This document shows, one piece after another, positions 1-5,876 of a stretch of DNA of 64,000 nt. Below the pieces are notes generated by a model that did no database searches, was not told the origin of the DNA, and worked only from the letters and a program-made list of their open reading frames with translations. The DNA is from Bacteroides sp. 214 (GTDB lineage Bacteria; Bacteroidota; Bacteroidia; Bacteroidales; Bacteroidaceae): the NCBI RefSeq assembly GCF_010501015.1, contig NZ_QVML01000006.1:62001-126000 (forward strand), written 5' to 3'. The position numbers and the translations under genes are program-made. How positions within the stretch are numbered: position 1 is the first letter of the stretch; each line of letters starts with the position of its first letter.

Positions 1-237
1 TCTTATTGCAATAGGTAGTTCACCATTTTATCTTTTCTTAATTGGAAGTTTACTTTAAATGTTGTTTTTGCCATAATTTTTGCAGTTTTAGATGTTAAAT
101 TGGTGGCAAAGTCAATTAACTATAAATTGCTACCCAAACTCTTTCTTTGGAAGTATAAATTAATTAATCTGATTTTGGTATCGATTTTCATTAACTATCT
201 GATAATCCGCACCATACATTTCAATTACACACAAACA

Positions 238-266
238 AAAAGACCCTCGGAACTTCCGAAGGTCTT
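238..266 (-). terminator. Original tRNA-Leu terminator, displaced by the insertion
   Basis: The hairpin pairs AGACC (241-245) with GGTCT (261-265) and continues with TCGGA/TCCGA after one mismatch. Read leftwards it ends in a T-run (235-240). It lies just beyond the displaced 3' fragment of the tRNA (271-288), so I infer it was the native tRNA terminator before integration. Confidence 0.6.
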
Positions 267-288
267 CTTTGTGCGGCTGAAGGGACTC
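266..288 (+). repeat. Left attachment repeat (tRNA-Leu 3' fragment)
   Basis: Left copy of the 23-bp core repeat. It matches 5223-5245 exactly and diverges right after GACTC, where the intact tRNA continues GAACC and this copy has AACCG. It marks the distal element boundary. Confidence 0.85.
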
Positions 289-303
289 AACCGTTATTTA
301 GCC

Positions 304-317
304 TATGTAGCTGATTT
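304..317 (+). repeat. End-to-end inverted repeat, left half
   Basis: TATGTAGCTGATTT at 304-317 is the reverse complement of AAATCAGCTACATA at 5158-5171. The two 14-bp halves lie 15 and 51 bp inside the two core repeats. They may be a binding site for integrase or an accessory protein. Confidence 0.5.
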
Positions 318-347
318 TCAGTTAATTGTATATTGCTCGACAATGAG

Positions 348-371
348 ACTGCACAAAATGACTGCACAAAA
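348..371 (+). repeat. Left arm-type repeats (ACTGCACAAAA x2)
   Basis: Two copies of ACTGCACAAAA at 348-358 and 361-371, period 13, with a partial third copy at 524-533. The same 11-mer occurs three times with the same period near the other end (5036-5072). Spaced short direct repeats just inside both ends are typical of tyrosine-integrase arm-binding sites. The role is inferred from position. Confidence 0.6.
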
Positions 372-675
372 CAGCTGATTCCAAAGAACGATTATTGATT
401 TTTGTTGGGGCAAATATGCAACTAAATTTGAAAACAAACAATCATTCGCAAGAAAATAAATATCAGTAAGATAGAAGAATTTTTGAAAAATTTGGAGGTA
501 ATTACTTTCAAAACCACAAACTAACTGCACAAATTACAGAACAAACAAACAAAGCAAATCAAAGCCACCCAGCCAACATAAAGAAAAAAATAAGAGGGTG
601 GGTACTTCCTCCAGTACGGATACTATATATAAATTCCACCCGTTTTTTCTGAATTTCGTTTTTTTAGATAGATTT

Positions 676-864
676 TCATCGCAAAAAAATGGTATCAAAA
701 ACGAGCCAACCGATAACCAAAAGCACAGAAAAGCAACCGCCATTTGAAGACATTTCAGCCTTTTTAGGGTCATCCTCATCTTCATCCTCATCCTCAAACC
801 AATCCGTTAGTTCATTTGTATTCTGGTGGTAGTCGAAGTCTTCCCAGTCGTTGTTATCGTCCAT
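676..864 (-). CDS. Small acidic single-pass membrane protein
   Basis: A 62-residue product with a strongly acidic first half (a run of alternating Asp/Glu around residues 24-32) and one hydrophobic segment at about 44-60. The sequence ends a few residues after the membrane segment, so it may be tail-anchored. It begins 3 nt after the stop of the 201-residue gene, which suggests translational coupling. I recognise no family. A longer overlapping frame at 534-797 was not preferred because it starts inside this gene and has no ribosome site. The role is unknown; cargo of the element. Confidence 0.5.
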   Translation of the reverse strand: MDDNNDWEDFDYHQNTNELTDWFEDEDEDEDDPKKAEMSSNGGCFSVLLVIGWLVFDTIFLR

Positions 865-867
865 TTC

Positions 868-1473
868 TTATTCTTTGCTATTGGAATGTATTATAGCATT
901 CATCAACGAATTTATTTCATTTGCTTTTGACGCATTGCTTCCTAAATTAAGACCGACTTGTGGAGTTGCTATACTATTTATCCCGACATATACGGTATAT
1001 GTTGTCCTATCAGGCTCTCTAAGCACTTGAGTTGTGGTTTTGACATTATATTTTTTCCCCATTCCCCACAAAATCTGCTCCTCTGCTAATTCGTATTCAT
1101 CTGGTTTTGTTATGTGTTTCTCAGCTCCTCTAATTGTTTTTGTTTCTATTTTACAAGAAATAATGTCATCAAAAGAATATCTTTCGTTATAGATGAACAC
1201 TACTCGACCTTTCTCATATACATATATTTGGTCTTCTTCGCCAATAGTAAAGTTTATTGTTTTCGTGAGCTTACCAAACTGGCTTTCTCTTTCCATAATT
1301 TCTTTAGCCCATGCTTCTTTTCGCATTTCTATTCTTTTCTTCCTTTCTTCTGCTTTCTTCTGCTTTTCTTCCTTTTTTAGAACTGCATCCTTATCATAAG
1401 ATGCAAACAAATGAACTAAGGTTATTACAACAACAAAAACAAAAACAATAAGCAATAAATCTATAATATCCAT
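868..1473 (-). CDS. Hypothetical membrane-anchored coiled-coil protein
   Basis: The 201-residue product has an N-terminal hydrophobic segment (about 5-25) and a Lys/Glu-rich predicted coiled coil (about 32-65). A folded-looking C-terminal domain (about 70-195) is rich in beta-type sequence. The topology suggests one membrane pass with the large domain in the cytoplasm; this is inference. It follows a long leader (1474-1728) that can form alternative hairpins, and is followed at 3 nt by a second small membrane protein. I do not recognise the family. As the most distal gene pair of the element it is the best candidate for accessory cargo, for example superinfection exclusion, but nothing in the sequence proves that. 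Confidence 0.65.
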   Translation of the reverse strand: MDIIDLLLIVFVFVVVITLVHLFASYDKDAVLKKEEKQKKAEERKKRIEMRKEAWAKEIMERESQFGKLTKTINFTIGEEDQIYVYEKGRVVFIYNERYSFDDIISCKIETKTIRGAEKHITKPDEYELAEEQILWGMGKKYNVKTTTQVLREPDRTTYTVYVGINSIATPQVGLNLGSNASKANEINSLMNAIIHSNSKE

Positions 1474-1728
1474 ATCATTTAAAGACCCACTGTTCCCAAG
1501 TGAGCTTTAATAAATAATGAAAGCGTGGGAACTGTAGCCATCACTTTATCAGAGGCTCTGGACTGCCCAACAACAAGCAATAACAACAGCCCACGCCCTT
1601 ATCGTATATTTGAAATATACAACTGGACGTAAGCCGTTCGTTATCATCTTTGTTGTTTGGAATTGTCCAGATTCCTGATATAAGATAATATCTAAACGCT
1701 TACTAAGTAAATACACCTCATCGTTGAG
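1474..1728 (-). ncRNA. Structured leader or small RNA with alternative hairpins
   Basis: About 255 nt lie between a clear promoter (1735-1765) and the start codon at 1473, with no convincing gene. Read leftwards it has a first hairpin (CCTCA/TGAGG, 1716-1729). Then CCCACGC (1590-1596) can pair with GCGTGGG (1523-1529). A competing hairpin uses the same bases: GTTCCCA (1492-1498) with TGGGAAC (1526-1532), extended by GCTTT/AAAGC (1504-1508 with 1520-1524). The two main stems are mutually exclusive, as in attenuators or riboswitch-like leaders. The 9-mer GAGGCTCTG occurs at 1552-1560 and 1726-1734. A 62-codon open frame at 1549-1737 covers most of the promoter and leader and is not called. Confidence 0.45.
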
Positions 1729-1734
1729 GCTCTG

Positions 1735-1765
1735 CAAAGGTAGTGGAATATGTTAAAATTTCAAA
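1735..1765 (-). promoter_or_regulatory. Bacteroidetes promoter for the leader/membrane-protein unit
   Basis: On the minus strand there is TTTG (1765-1762), exactly 19 nt, then TACCTTTG (1742-1735). This is a full match to the Bacteroidetes housekeeping consensus TTTG-N19-TAnnTTTG. Transcription should start near 1728 and run left. Confidence 0.8.
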
Positions 1766-1823
1766 CCTATGTAAGCGAAATTTTCTATTCATAAACGAAT
1801 TAAAAATTAAAATATTTAGAACA

Positions 1824-2060
1824 ATGAAGACATTAAATTTTAGACTACGGTCGTTTGTTAGCGAATTGAAGAAAAAGTACGGCTACACCATTAACAAATC
1901 ATATCGGTCAATCGCTACCGATATTGAGGGATTAAGCCACGTAACCGTTAAAACGTATTTGTATCAATTAGAACAACTGGGGTACATCAGAATTGAAAAC
2001 AAAGGTACTCACAGGCAAATGTACATCTTTACGGACAAATTTCAAAATTATGAAGATTAA
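1824..2060 (+). CDS. Winged-helix DNA-binding protein
   Basis: From the ATG at 1824 the product is 78 residues. An upstream in-frame ATG at 1743 would overlap the opposing promoter, so I prefer the inner start. The core (about residues 27-75) reads as a winged helix: a helix with SIATD, a recognition helix beginning SHVTVKTYLYQLEQLG, then a wing with YIRIENKG and a closing strand YIFTDKF. It is most likely a repressor or regulator of the element. The stop overlaps the next start (TAATG), so the two genes are translationally coupled. The divergent arrangement around 1735-1765 would let it control the leader promoter. Confidence 0.65.
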   Translation: MKTLNFRLRSFVSELKKKYGYTINKSYRSIATDIEGLSHVTVKTYLYQLEQLGYIRIENKGTHRQMYIFTDKFQNYED

Positions 2061-2521
2061 TGAGTGAAAAAACATCAAACAATACATTGTCATTGGATTG
2101 TGCAACATTAACGGGTTGGTGTGTTGCAGTTGAAACAAGAGTAACCGAGTGGGGCGAAATTAAGCTAAAACAAGGAGAATTAGATTTATGGAAGTTTCTC
2201 AGTAACATAACAGCAAAATACAAAGTTACCCGAATAGTAGCTGAAAGCATATTTTTATCTAAAAATGTGAAGACATTCCAACGGCTTGCAAACTATCACG
2301 GTGTATTAAATCTTTATTGCCAGTTACACAACATAGAACTAATAACAAAAGGCTATCAGCCTACAGAATGGAAACGAGCATTAATAAGAGACCCGTTCGC
2401 AAGCAAAGACAAAATAAAAGACTACATCAATAAAAGGCTAAGAACATGTATTCAATCCGACAATATAACGGACGCAATAGCAATTCTTTTTGTGTGGTTG
2501 AAAAGGCAATGTAGCAAGTGA
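2060..2521 (+). CDS. RuvC-like nuclease (RNase H fold)
   Basis: The 153-residue product fits the RuvC/RNase H-like resolvase pattern. The first acidic strand is LSLDCATLTGW (Asp13), the second carboxylate is in IVAESIFLS (Glu62), and the C-terminal SDNITDAIAIL supplies an acidic pair on the last helix. RuvC-type enzymes cut branched DNA such as Holliday junctions; phage and mobile-element versions resolve replication or recombination intermediates. Length agrees with phage RuvC-like proteins. It overlaps the winged-helix gene by one base and probably shares its transcript. The family call rests on motif spacing, so the exact substrate is unknown. Confidence 0.65.
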   Translation: MSEKTSNNTLSLDCATLTGWCVAVETRVTEWGEIKLKQGELDLWKFLSNITAKYKVTRIVAESIFLSKNVKTFQRLANYHGVLNLYCQLHNIELITKGYQPTEWKRALIRDPFASKDKIKDYINKRLRTCIQSDNITDAIAILFVWLKRQCSK

Positions 2522-2569
2522 CTGGTATTTATTATATATAATAGTATAATAAATACCTAAAAATATAGT

Positions 2570-2703
2570 CTATCATTTAGTAGCGACATAGAGACATCAT
2601 ATCTATACGGAAAACGGCAAAAAAGCCCTCAAATGTTACTACTAAATGATAGCAACATCAAACATAAACACAAACCAATGTTACTACTAAATGATAGCAA
2701 CAT
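2570..2703. promoter_or_regulatory. Three dyad operators or iterons
   Basis: A 26-bp element starting ATGTTACTACTAAATGATAG is present at 2633-2658 and again, identical, at 2678-2703, 45 bp apart. An inverted copy of its first 20 bases with two changes lies at 2570-2589. Each full copy is an imperfect palindrome (ATGTTnCTA...TAGnAACAT), which fits a dimeric binding protein. The last copy ends 15 bp before the ATG at 2719, so the encoded winged-helix protein is the natural candidate to bind here, either as an autorepressor or as a replication initiator. Confidence 0.65.
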
Positions 2704-2718
2704 AAAAATAAAAAATTA

Positions 2719-3144
2719 ATGAATAACGACATCATATTACTATCAGTCCTAACAGCACAGGAATACACGACCCTGCAACTAATACATCACATTAGAGAGA
2801 AAATAAAATCATCATCAAGTCAAAAAGAAGAGCCAAAATTCACACTACAGCAAAATTACATAAAGTCATTTTTAGGCTTTTCTCCTAATACGGTGGTATC
2901 AGCTATAGACAAACTGTGTACACTTAAAATTATATCCGAAATATCAAATAAATACGGAGAGTGCGCTACATACCAATTTAACGTAAAAGAGTACCGTTCA
3001 CTAATTAATAAAGCAAAGAAACAAGAGCGTACAATAATAACAGGACGTAAAAAAAAGACTAAACAAATAATATCAGCCGAAACCGCATTAAACCGTATTG
3101 TAGGAAAAAGCATAATTAAGAACAGGCTACAACAAGATACATAG
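2719..3144 (+). CDS. Winged-helix protein, candidate repressor or Rep-like
   Basis: The 141-residue product has a predicted helix-turn-helix core (about 35-85: YIKSFLGFSPNTVVSAIDKL, then LKIISEIS and a wing ending in TYQFNV). A basic tail with KKKTKQ follows at about 110-116. The gene lies immediately downstream of three dyad elements, two of them identical. It may repress itself, or it may be a small replication initiator binding iterons; the sequence does not decide. I recognise no named family. Confidence 0.6.
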   Translation: MNNDIILLSVLTAQEYTTLQLIHHIREKIKSSSSQKEEPKFTLQQNYIKSFLGFSPNTVVSAIDKLCTLKIISEISNKYGECATYQFNVKEYRSLINKAKKQERTIITGRKKKTKQIISAETALNRIVGKSIIKNRLQQDT

Positions 3145-3238
3145 AACCCTATCTGCGTGGCAAAATGCACAAGAAGCAAGCAACAAGCAATGAATTATTT
3201 TAACAACAGCTTTTAGCTTCACTGTTTCGGAAATTAGG

Positions 3239-3285
3239 CACTTTCTCTATAAAAGGGTAGCTTTCCCAGTTAAAAAAAGAAAGTG
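3239..3285 (+). terminator. Possible terminator hairpin
   Basis: CACTTTCT (3239-3246) can pair with AGAAAGTG (3278-3285) across a 31-nt loop. It follows the winged-helix gene. It has no long T-run, so termination is only possible. Confidence 0.3.
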
Positions 3286-3303
3286 TCTTAAAACGCAAAT
3301 AAA

Positions 3304-3334
3304 ACGCCTCCTTGCTCAAACAGTAAAGAGGCGT
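3304..3334. terminator. Hairpin between convergent genes
   Basis: ACGCCTC (3304-3310) pairs with GAGGCGT (3328-3334), with AT-rich flanks on both sides. It sits between the rightward winged-helix gene and the leftward 106-residue gene, and could end transcription from both directions. Confidence 0.5.
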
Positions 3335-3363
3335 ATCTATTATTTACCTATAAAGCCTTTCGG

Positions 3364-3684
3364 TTAGAGTTCTTGCAACAACTCTTTTTTACAATCATCA
3401 TCAACATCATCCCAAACATTTAATACATAGTTATAATCCATTAAAAGGCATACAGTGTCTACAAACAGCTTCTTAAATAGTGGGTATGCCTCCAGTTCGT
3501 CTATATAGTCATCTACACCGTACACCTTCACGGGCTTGTTGTACTTTACTTCCATATCAATTATAAATTCTATTAGAGGTTCATTGTAGCTTGCTTCATG
3601 CTCAACCAAACAGAACACCGATACATCTTCAATATCAGCAAAAACGCCCTTAAAAGAGCTTTCTATAATCGTTTCAATTTTCAT
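3364..3684 (-). CDS. Small acidic protein downstream of integrase
   Basis: The 106-residue product is strongly acidic, with Asp/Glu clusters throughout and a DDVDDDC stretch near residue 92. It has no signal peptide and no membrane segment. It starts 1 nt after the integrase stop, so the two are almost certainly co-translated. I do not recognise it. An acidic partner of an integrase could be a directionality or regulatory factor, but classical excisionases are basic, so this would be atypical. A DNA-mimic role is equally possible. Function unknown. Confidence 0.55.
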   Translation of the reverse strand: MKIETIIESSFKGVFADIEDVSVFCLVEHEASYNEPLIEFIIDMEVKYNKPVKVYGVDDYIDELEAYPLFKKLFVDTVCLLMDYNYVLNVWDDVDDDCKKELLQEL

Positions 3685-3685
3685 A

Positions 3686-4993
3686 TTACTTCTTATTTGC
3701 GTTATAATAATGTTTTTCTAACATCTTTACGGACGTGCCACCGTGTTTGGCTAATTCGATAATATTCGTTCCTTTGGCGTTAACTTTATGCGTAAATGTA
3801 GAGCGTCTAAATACGTAGGTAGTCAGCTTGTCTATTTCTTGTGGCTTAATTACGTCTTGAACCTTAGATAAAAAATTGTCTATTTTCTCAATCAATCGTT
3901 GTTTGCGTAGATACCATTTATTGAAGCTATCTACATCATCCATTTGCCAGTCTCTTTGATTGATAGCAAAGGGGAATATATAGCCTTTAGTAGATTTACC
4001 AGCATACTTGTTGATTATTGATTGTGCCGTTTTAGTTATTGGAACGTTTACAACTGCATTTTCTAACTTGTCGCCTTTATAGTTCTTCTTCTTTATCGGA
4101 ATATATAGAATACATCTTTCTCCATTATCTATTACAATATCTTTCTTTTTCAAAACAACAACATCACAAGGGCGTATCATCATCTCATACATGAAAATAC
4201 AAAAGTCACGATATAGTTCTTTATAATACGTTGAGTTACTTCCAGCCCACGCAATTAAAGATAAATCTAAATCAACAAACCGTTGATACTCTTTCATAGA
4301 TAAAGCAGCACACAATTTTTTTTGTTTGGCTCTTTCGTGTGCTTGAAACGAACCCTTTATACTTCTCATATATGGGTAGGTTAATTTAATGCGTGGCATA
4401 TCCTTTTTTAGAGTTTCGTTGTAGTATCGGGTTGTAGTCTTAAAGCGTTTCATTAACGGCACGTAATTAACACCGTTCAATTTGTCGTTGATATACGAGC
4501 CAAATGCTTCAAAATGTTCATCCGAAATACTCGCAATAGGAACATTGATAATACTTCCCTCGCTTTTTAACTTATTCAGCAAGGTAATGTATAGCCGGTA
4601 GTTAGTGGACGGTAAACCGTCTTTAGAGTTCTTTAGCTCTTCAATCAAAACATTAAGGTACTCTCCAAAAGTTAGCACCCTTTCAGTACATTTAGCCTCA
4701 ACCTTAGCGGCTGTTTCGTTGAGGCTGTCACTAAATAACTCTTTTGGGGTTGTTGGCTTGCACGTATCAATCAATCGTTGATAGTGTTCTTTCATTAACT
4801 GCAATACATTGTTGTTCTGTATTGCTTGCTCGGTGGGTTCGTTGAAGCATTGTAGCTTCTTCTCCCAGCTGCTCCAATTAGGATTGGTTAGACCTTGAAC
4901 TTCTTTGTAACATCTTGTAGAAGTTCCTTTGAGTGTCGCACATAAAGAAAAACGACTGTCTTTAAAAGAAAAAGAAAGTTTGATGTGTTCCAT
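3686..4993 (-). CDS. Tyrosine recombinase (integrase)
   Basis: The 435-residue product is a site-specific tyrosine recombinase of the Bacteroidetes type. It has an N-terminal arm-binding region, a SAM-like core-binding domain (about 100-210) and a catalytic domain (about 225-430). The first Arg is in MMIRPCDVVVLKKKDI. The box II segment is YVFRRSTFTHKV, and the end carries LAKHGGTSVKMLEKHYY with the nucleophile Tyr. The usual box II His (HxxR) is replaced by Tyr (YVFR); the second His is present in KHGG. It reads away from the tRNA at the element's right end and should act on the 23-bp core at 5223-5245. The repeats at 5036-5072 just upstream are probable arm sites. Confidence 0.9.
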   Translation of the reverse strand: MEHIKLSFSFKDSRFSLCATLKGTSTRCYKEVQGLTNPNWSSWEKKLQCFNEPTEQAIQNNNVLQLMKEHYQRLIDTCKPTTPKELFSDSLNETAAKVEAKCTERVLTFGEYLNVLIEELKNSKDGLPSTNYRLYITLLNKLKSEGSIINVPIASISDEHFEAFGSYINDKLNGVNYVPLMKRFKTTTRYYNETLKKDMPRIKLTYPYMRSIKGSFQAHERAKQKKLCAALSMKEYQRFVDLDLSLIAWAGSNSTYYKELYRDFCIFMYEMMIRPCDVVVLKKKDIVIDNGERCILYIPIKKKNYKGDKLENAVVNVPITKTAQSIINKYAGKSTKGYIFPFAINQRDWQMDDVDSFNKWYLRKQRLIEKIDNFLSKVQDVIKPQEIDKLTTYVFRRSTFTHKVNAKGTNIIELAKHGGTSVKMLEKHYYNANKK

Positions 4994-5035
4994 TTTTATA
5001 GGAATTAAAATAAAAAAAATGGAATCTTAGTTGAA

Positions 5036-5072
5036 ACTGCACAAAACGACTGCACAAAATGACTGCACAAAA
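5036..5072 (+). repeat. Right arm-type repeats (ACTGCACAAAA x3)
   Basis: Three copies of ACTGCACAAAA at 5036-5046, 5049-5059 and 5062-5072, exact 13-bp period. They are framed by a 9-bp inverted repeat, GTTGAAACT (5030-5038) and AGTTTCAAC (5081-5089). They sit just upstream of the integrase start and match the left-end copies, so they are likely integrase arm-binding sites and may also control integrase expression. Confidence 0.65.
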
Positions 5073-5157
5073 TAACTAACAGTTTCAACCCATGCTGATT
5101 ATATAGCCGCAAATGAGTAACCTCTAAAAGTTTGCGTTGCAATTTACAACTCCTTGT

Positions 5158-5171
5158 AAATCAGCTACATA
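5158..5171 (-). repeat. End-to-end inverted repeat, right half
   Basis: AAATCAGCTACATA is the exact reverse complement of 304-317, at the other end of the element. Confidence 0.5.
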
Positions 5172-5191
5172 ATAGCTCAATTTTGGGAAAG

Positions 5192-5227
5192 AAAGACGTT
5201 ACCTTGAACTTTCAAAATAACGTCTTT
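5192..5227 (-). terminator. Element-supplied terminator behind tRNA-Leu
   Basis: AAAGACGTTA (5192-5201) pairs with TAACGTCTTT (5218-5227), with an inner TTGAA/TTCAA pairing. Read leftwards from the tRNA it lies 3 nt past the mature end and is followed by a T-rich stretch. The hairpin belongs to the element, so integration replaced the native terminator (now at 238-266) with a new one. Confidence 0.65.
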
Positions 5228-5245
5228 GTGCGGCTGAAGGGACTC
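5223..5245 (+). repeat. Right attachment repeat, overlapping tRNA-Leu 3' end
   Basis: Second copy of the 23-bp core repeat. Bases 5230-5245 are the 3' acceptor and T-arm end of the functional tRNA, so integration keeps the tRNA intact. Confidence 0.85.
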
Positions 5246-5310
5246 GAACCCCCACGCCTCTCGGCACCAGATCCTAAGTCTGGCGTGGCTACCAATTACA
5301 CCACAGCCGC
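5230..5310 (-). tRNA. tRNA-Leu (anticodon UAG)
   Basis: On the minus strand an 81-nt cloverleaf is readable. The acceptor is GCGGCTG...CAGCCGC. The anticodon stem CCAGA/TCTGG encloses the loop CTTAGGA, giving anticodon TAG (reads CUA leucine codons). A variable arm TGCCGAGAGGCG is typical of class II tRNAs, and the T-loop is GTTCGAGTC. The 3' CCA is not encoded. A perfect Bacteroidetes promoter lies upstream (5332-5362). The 3' end serves as the integration target of the element to its left. Confidence 0.95.
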
Positions 5311-5331
5311 GTGGTTTTTTCTATAGCGATG

Positions 5332-5362
5332 CAAAGATAGAAAGTTTTTCTTATCCGACAAA
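5332..5362 (-). promoter_or_regulatory. Promoter of tRNA-Leu
   Basis: Minus strand: TTTG (5362-5359), 19 nt, TATCTTTG (5339-5332). This is a full match to TTTG-N19-TAnnTTTG and should start transcription about 15 nt before the tRNA. Confidence 0.85.
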
Positions 5363-5513
5363 TTAATTTTGAGATAAAGTAAGTTGAAAAACAATGAAAG
5401 CTTTATGGAGGTTCTGTTTTTGCCAATGAGACACTCTCTGTTTTTTTCAGTATTATTGGGTACAATAGCTCTTTCAGCTTCTTCTTTTCGTGATTTTTTT
5501 CTATAAACATATA

Positions 5514-5596
5514 GATATAACTCAACGCTTTATGGATATAACTCAATGCTTTATGACGACAACTTCAGGAGTTATCGTCATAAAGCATTGAGTTAT
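5514..5596. repeat. Tandem repeat running into a 27-bp hairpin
   Basis: GATATAACTCAACGCTTTATG (5514-5534) is followed directly by the same 21 bases with one change (5535-5555). The second copy opens a long inverted repeat: 5538-5564 and 5570-5596 are complementary at 26 of 27 positions with a 5-nt loop. A shorter relative (GTTGAG...CTCAAC) occurs at 33213-33232. Confidence 0.8.
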
Positions 5597-5668
5597 GCGC
5601 AGCCTTTGTGTGATTATAGCCGACAAATGCATTTAAATAAAACGTTGCCTTTAAGTAATGTTTTTTGC

Positions 5669-5744
5669 GACTGTTTTCTGTATCACATCTGACTGTTTTC
5701 CGATTAGTTTCTGACTGTTTTCTTAACACAAAAACAGTCAGAAA
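5669..5744. repeat. Three GACTGTTTTC repeats and a 14-bp hairpin
   Basis: GACTGTTTTC recurs at 5669-5678, 5691-5700 and 5713-5722 with an exact 22-bp period. The last copy forms a hairpin, TTTCTGACTGTTTT (5708-5721) with AAAACAGTCAGAAA (5731-5744). The 22-bp period matches that of the tandem palindromes at 40343-40430, though the sequences differ. Confidence 0.7.
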
Positions 5745-5876
5745 TTGGTTGTGAAGACCCTGTGAAGGATAAAAGAGGGGGCCTTCACGCGTAACTCGTT
5801 TACAATCATCTAATTACAGTGATATGTGAATGTGAAGACCTATTTCGTGAAAATTGAAAACCAGGAGGATATCTTG

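Larger units (their letters stand above)
1..675. other. Non-coding left flank and left end of integrative element
   Basis: I see no convincing gene here. Bases 1-237 are AT-rich chromosomal sequence outside the element. A terminator hairpin lies at 238-266 and the left attachment repeat at 266-288. Integrase-type repeats follow at 348-371 and 524-533, and half of an end-to-end inverted repeat at 304-317. Short open frames in this stretch cross the attachment site or lack a credible ribosome site and family resemblance, so none is called. Confidence 0.6.
266..5245. mobile_element. Small integrative element in tRNA-Leu 3' end
   Basis: A 23-bp direct repeat starting TCTTTGTGCGGCTGAAGGGA is present at 266-288 and 5223-5245. 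The right copy covers the last 16 bases of tRNA-Leu (5230-5245) and the left copy is the displaced tRNA end. Between them is about 4.9 kb with a tyrosine integrase gene at the tRNA-proximal end, which is the usual layout for integrative elements. Cargo is two winged-helix proteins, a RuvC-like nuclease, and small membrane and acidic proteins. No relaxase, coupling protein, conjugation gene, capsid gene or terminase gene is visible. It therefore looks like a small genomic island or a satellite that borrows its transfer machinery; that last point is inference. Confidence 0.85.
5311..5876. other. Non-coding, palindrome-rich intergenic region
   Basis: No gene is visible. Besides the tRNA promoter it holds tandem and inverted repeats (separate entries) and a stretch with recurrent TGTGAAG motifs (about 5750-5850), a repeat style that reappears near 38840 and 40345-40430. 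No clear terminator for the peptidase gene ending at 5877 was found. Confidence 0.7.

Noticed and set aside
100..378. 92-codon plus-strand gene
   Set aside because: It runs across the terminator and the attachment repeat, so it is a chance frame made by the insertion junction.
534..797. 87-codon minus-strand gene
   Set aside because: It lies mostly over the acidic stretch of the better-supported 62-residue frame; the Met/Arg repeats at its start are a by-product of the Asp/Glu codon run.
676..1473. Toxin-antitoxin pair
   Set aside because: Two coupled small genes, but both products look membrane-bound and neither resembles a toxin fold or an antitoxin DNA-binding domain.
1549..1737. 62-codon minus-strand gene
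   Set aside because: It overlaps the -7 promoter element and the structured leader, has no ribosome site, and would start upstream of the predicted transcription start.
5132..5326. 64-codon plus-strand gene
   Set aside because: It covers the antisense of tRNA-Leu and its terminator.
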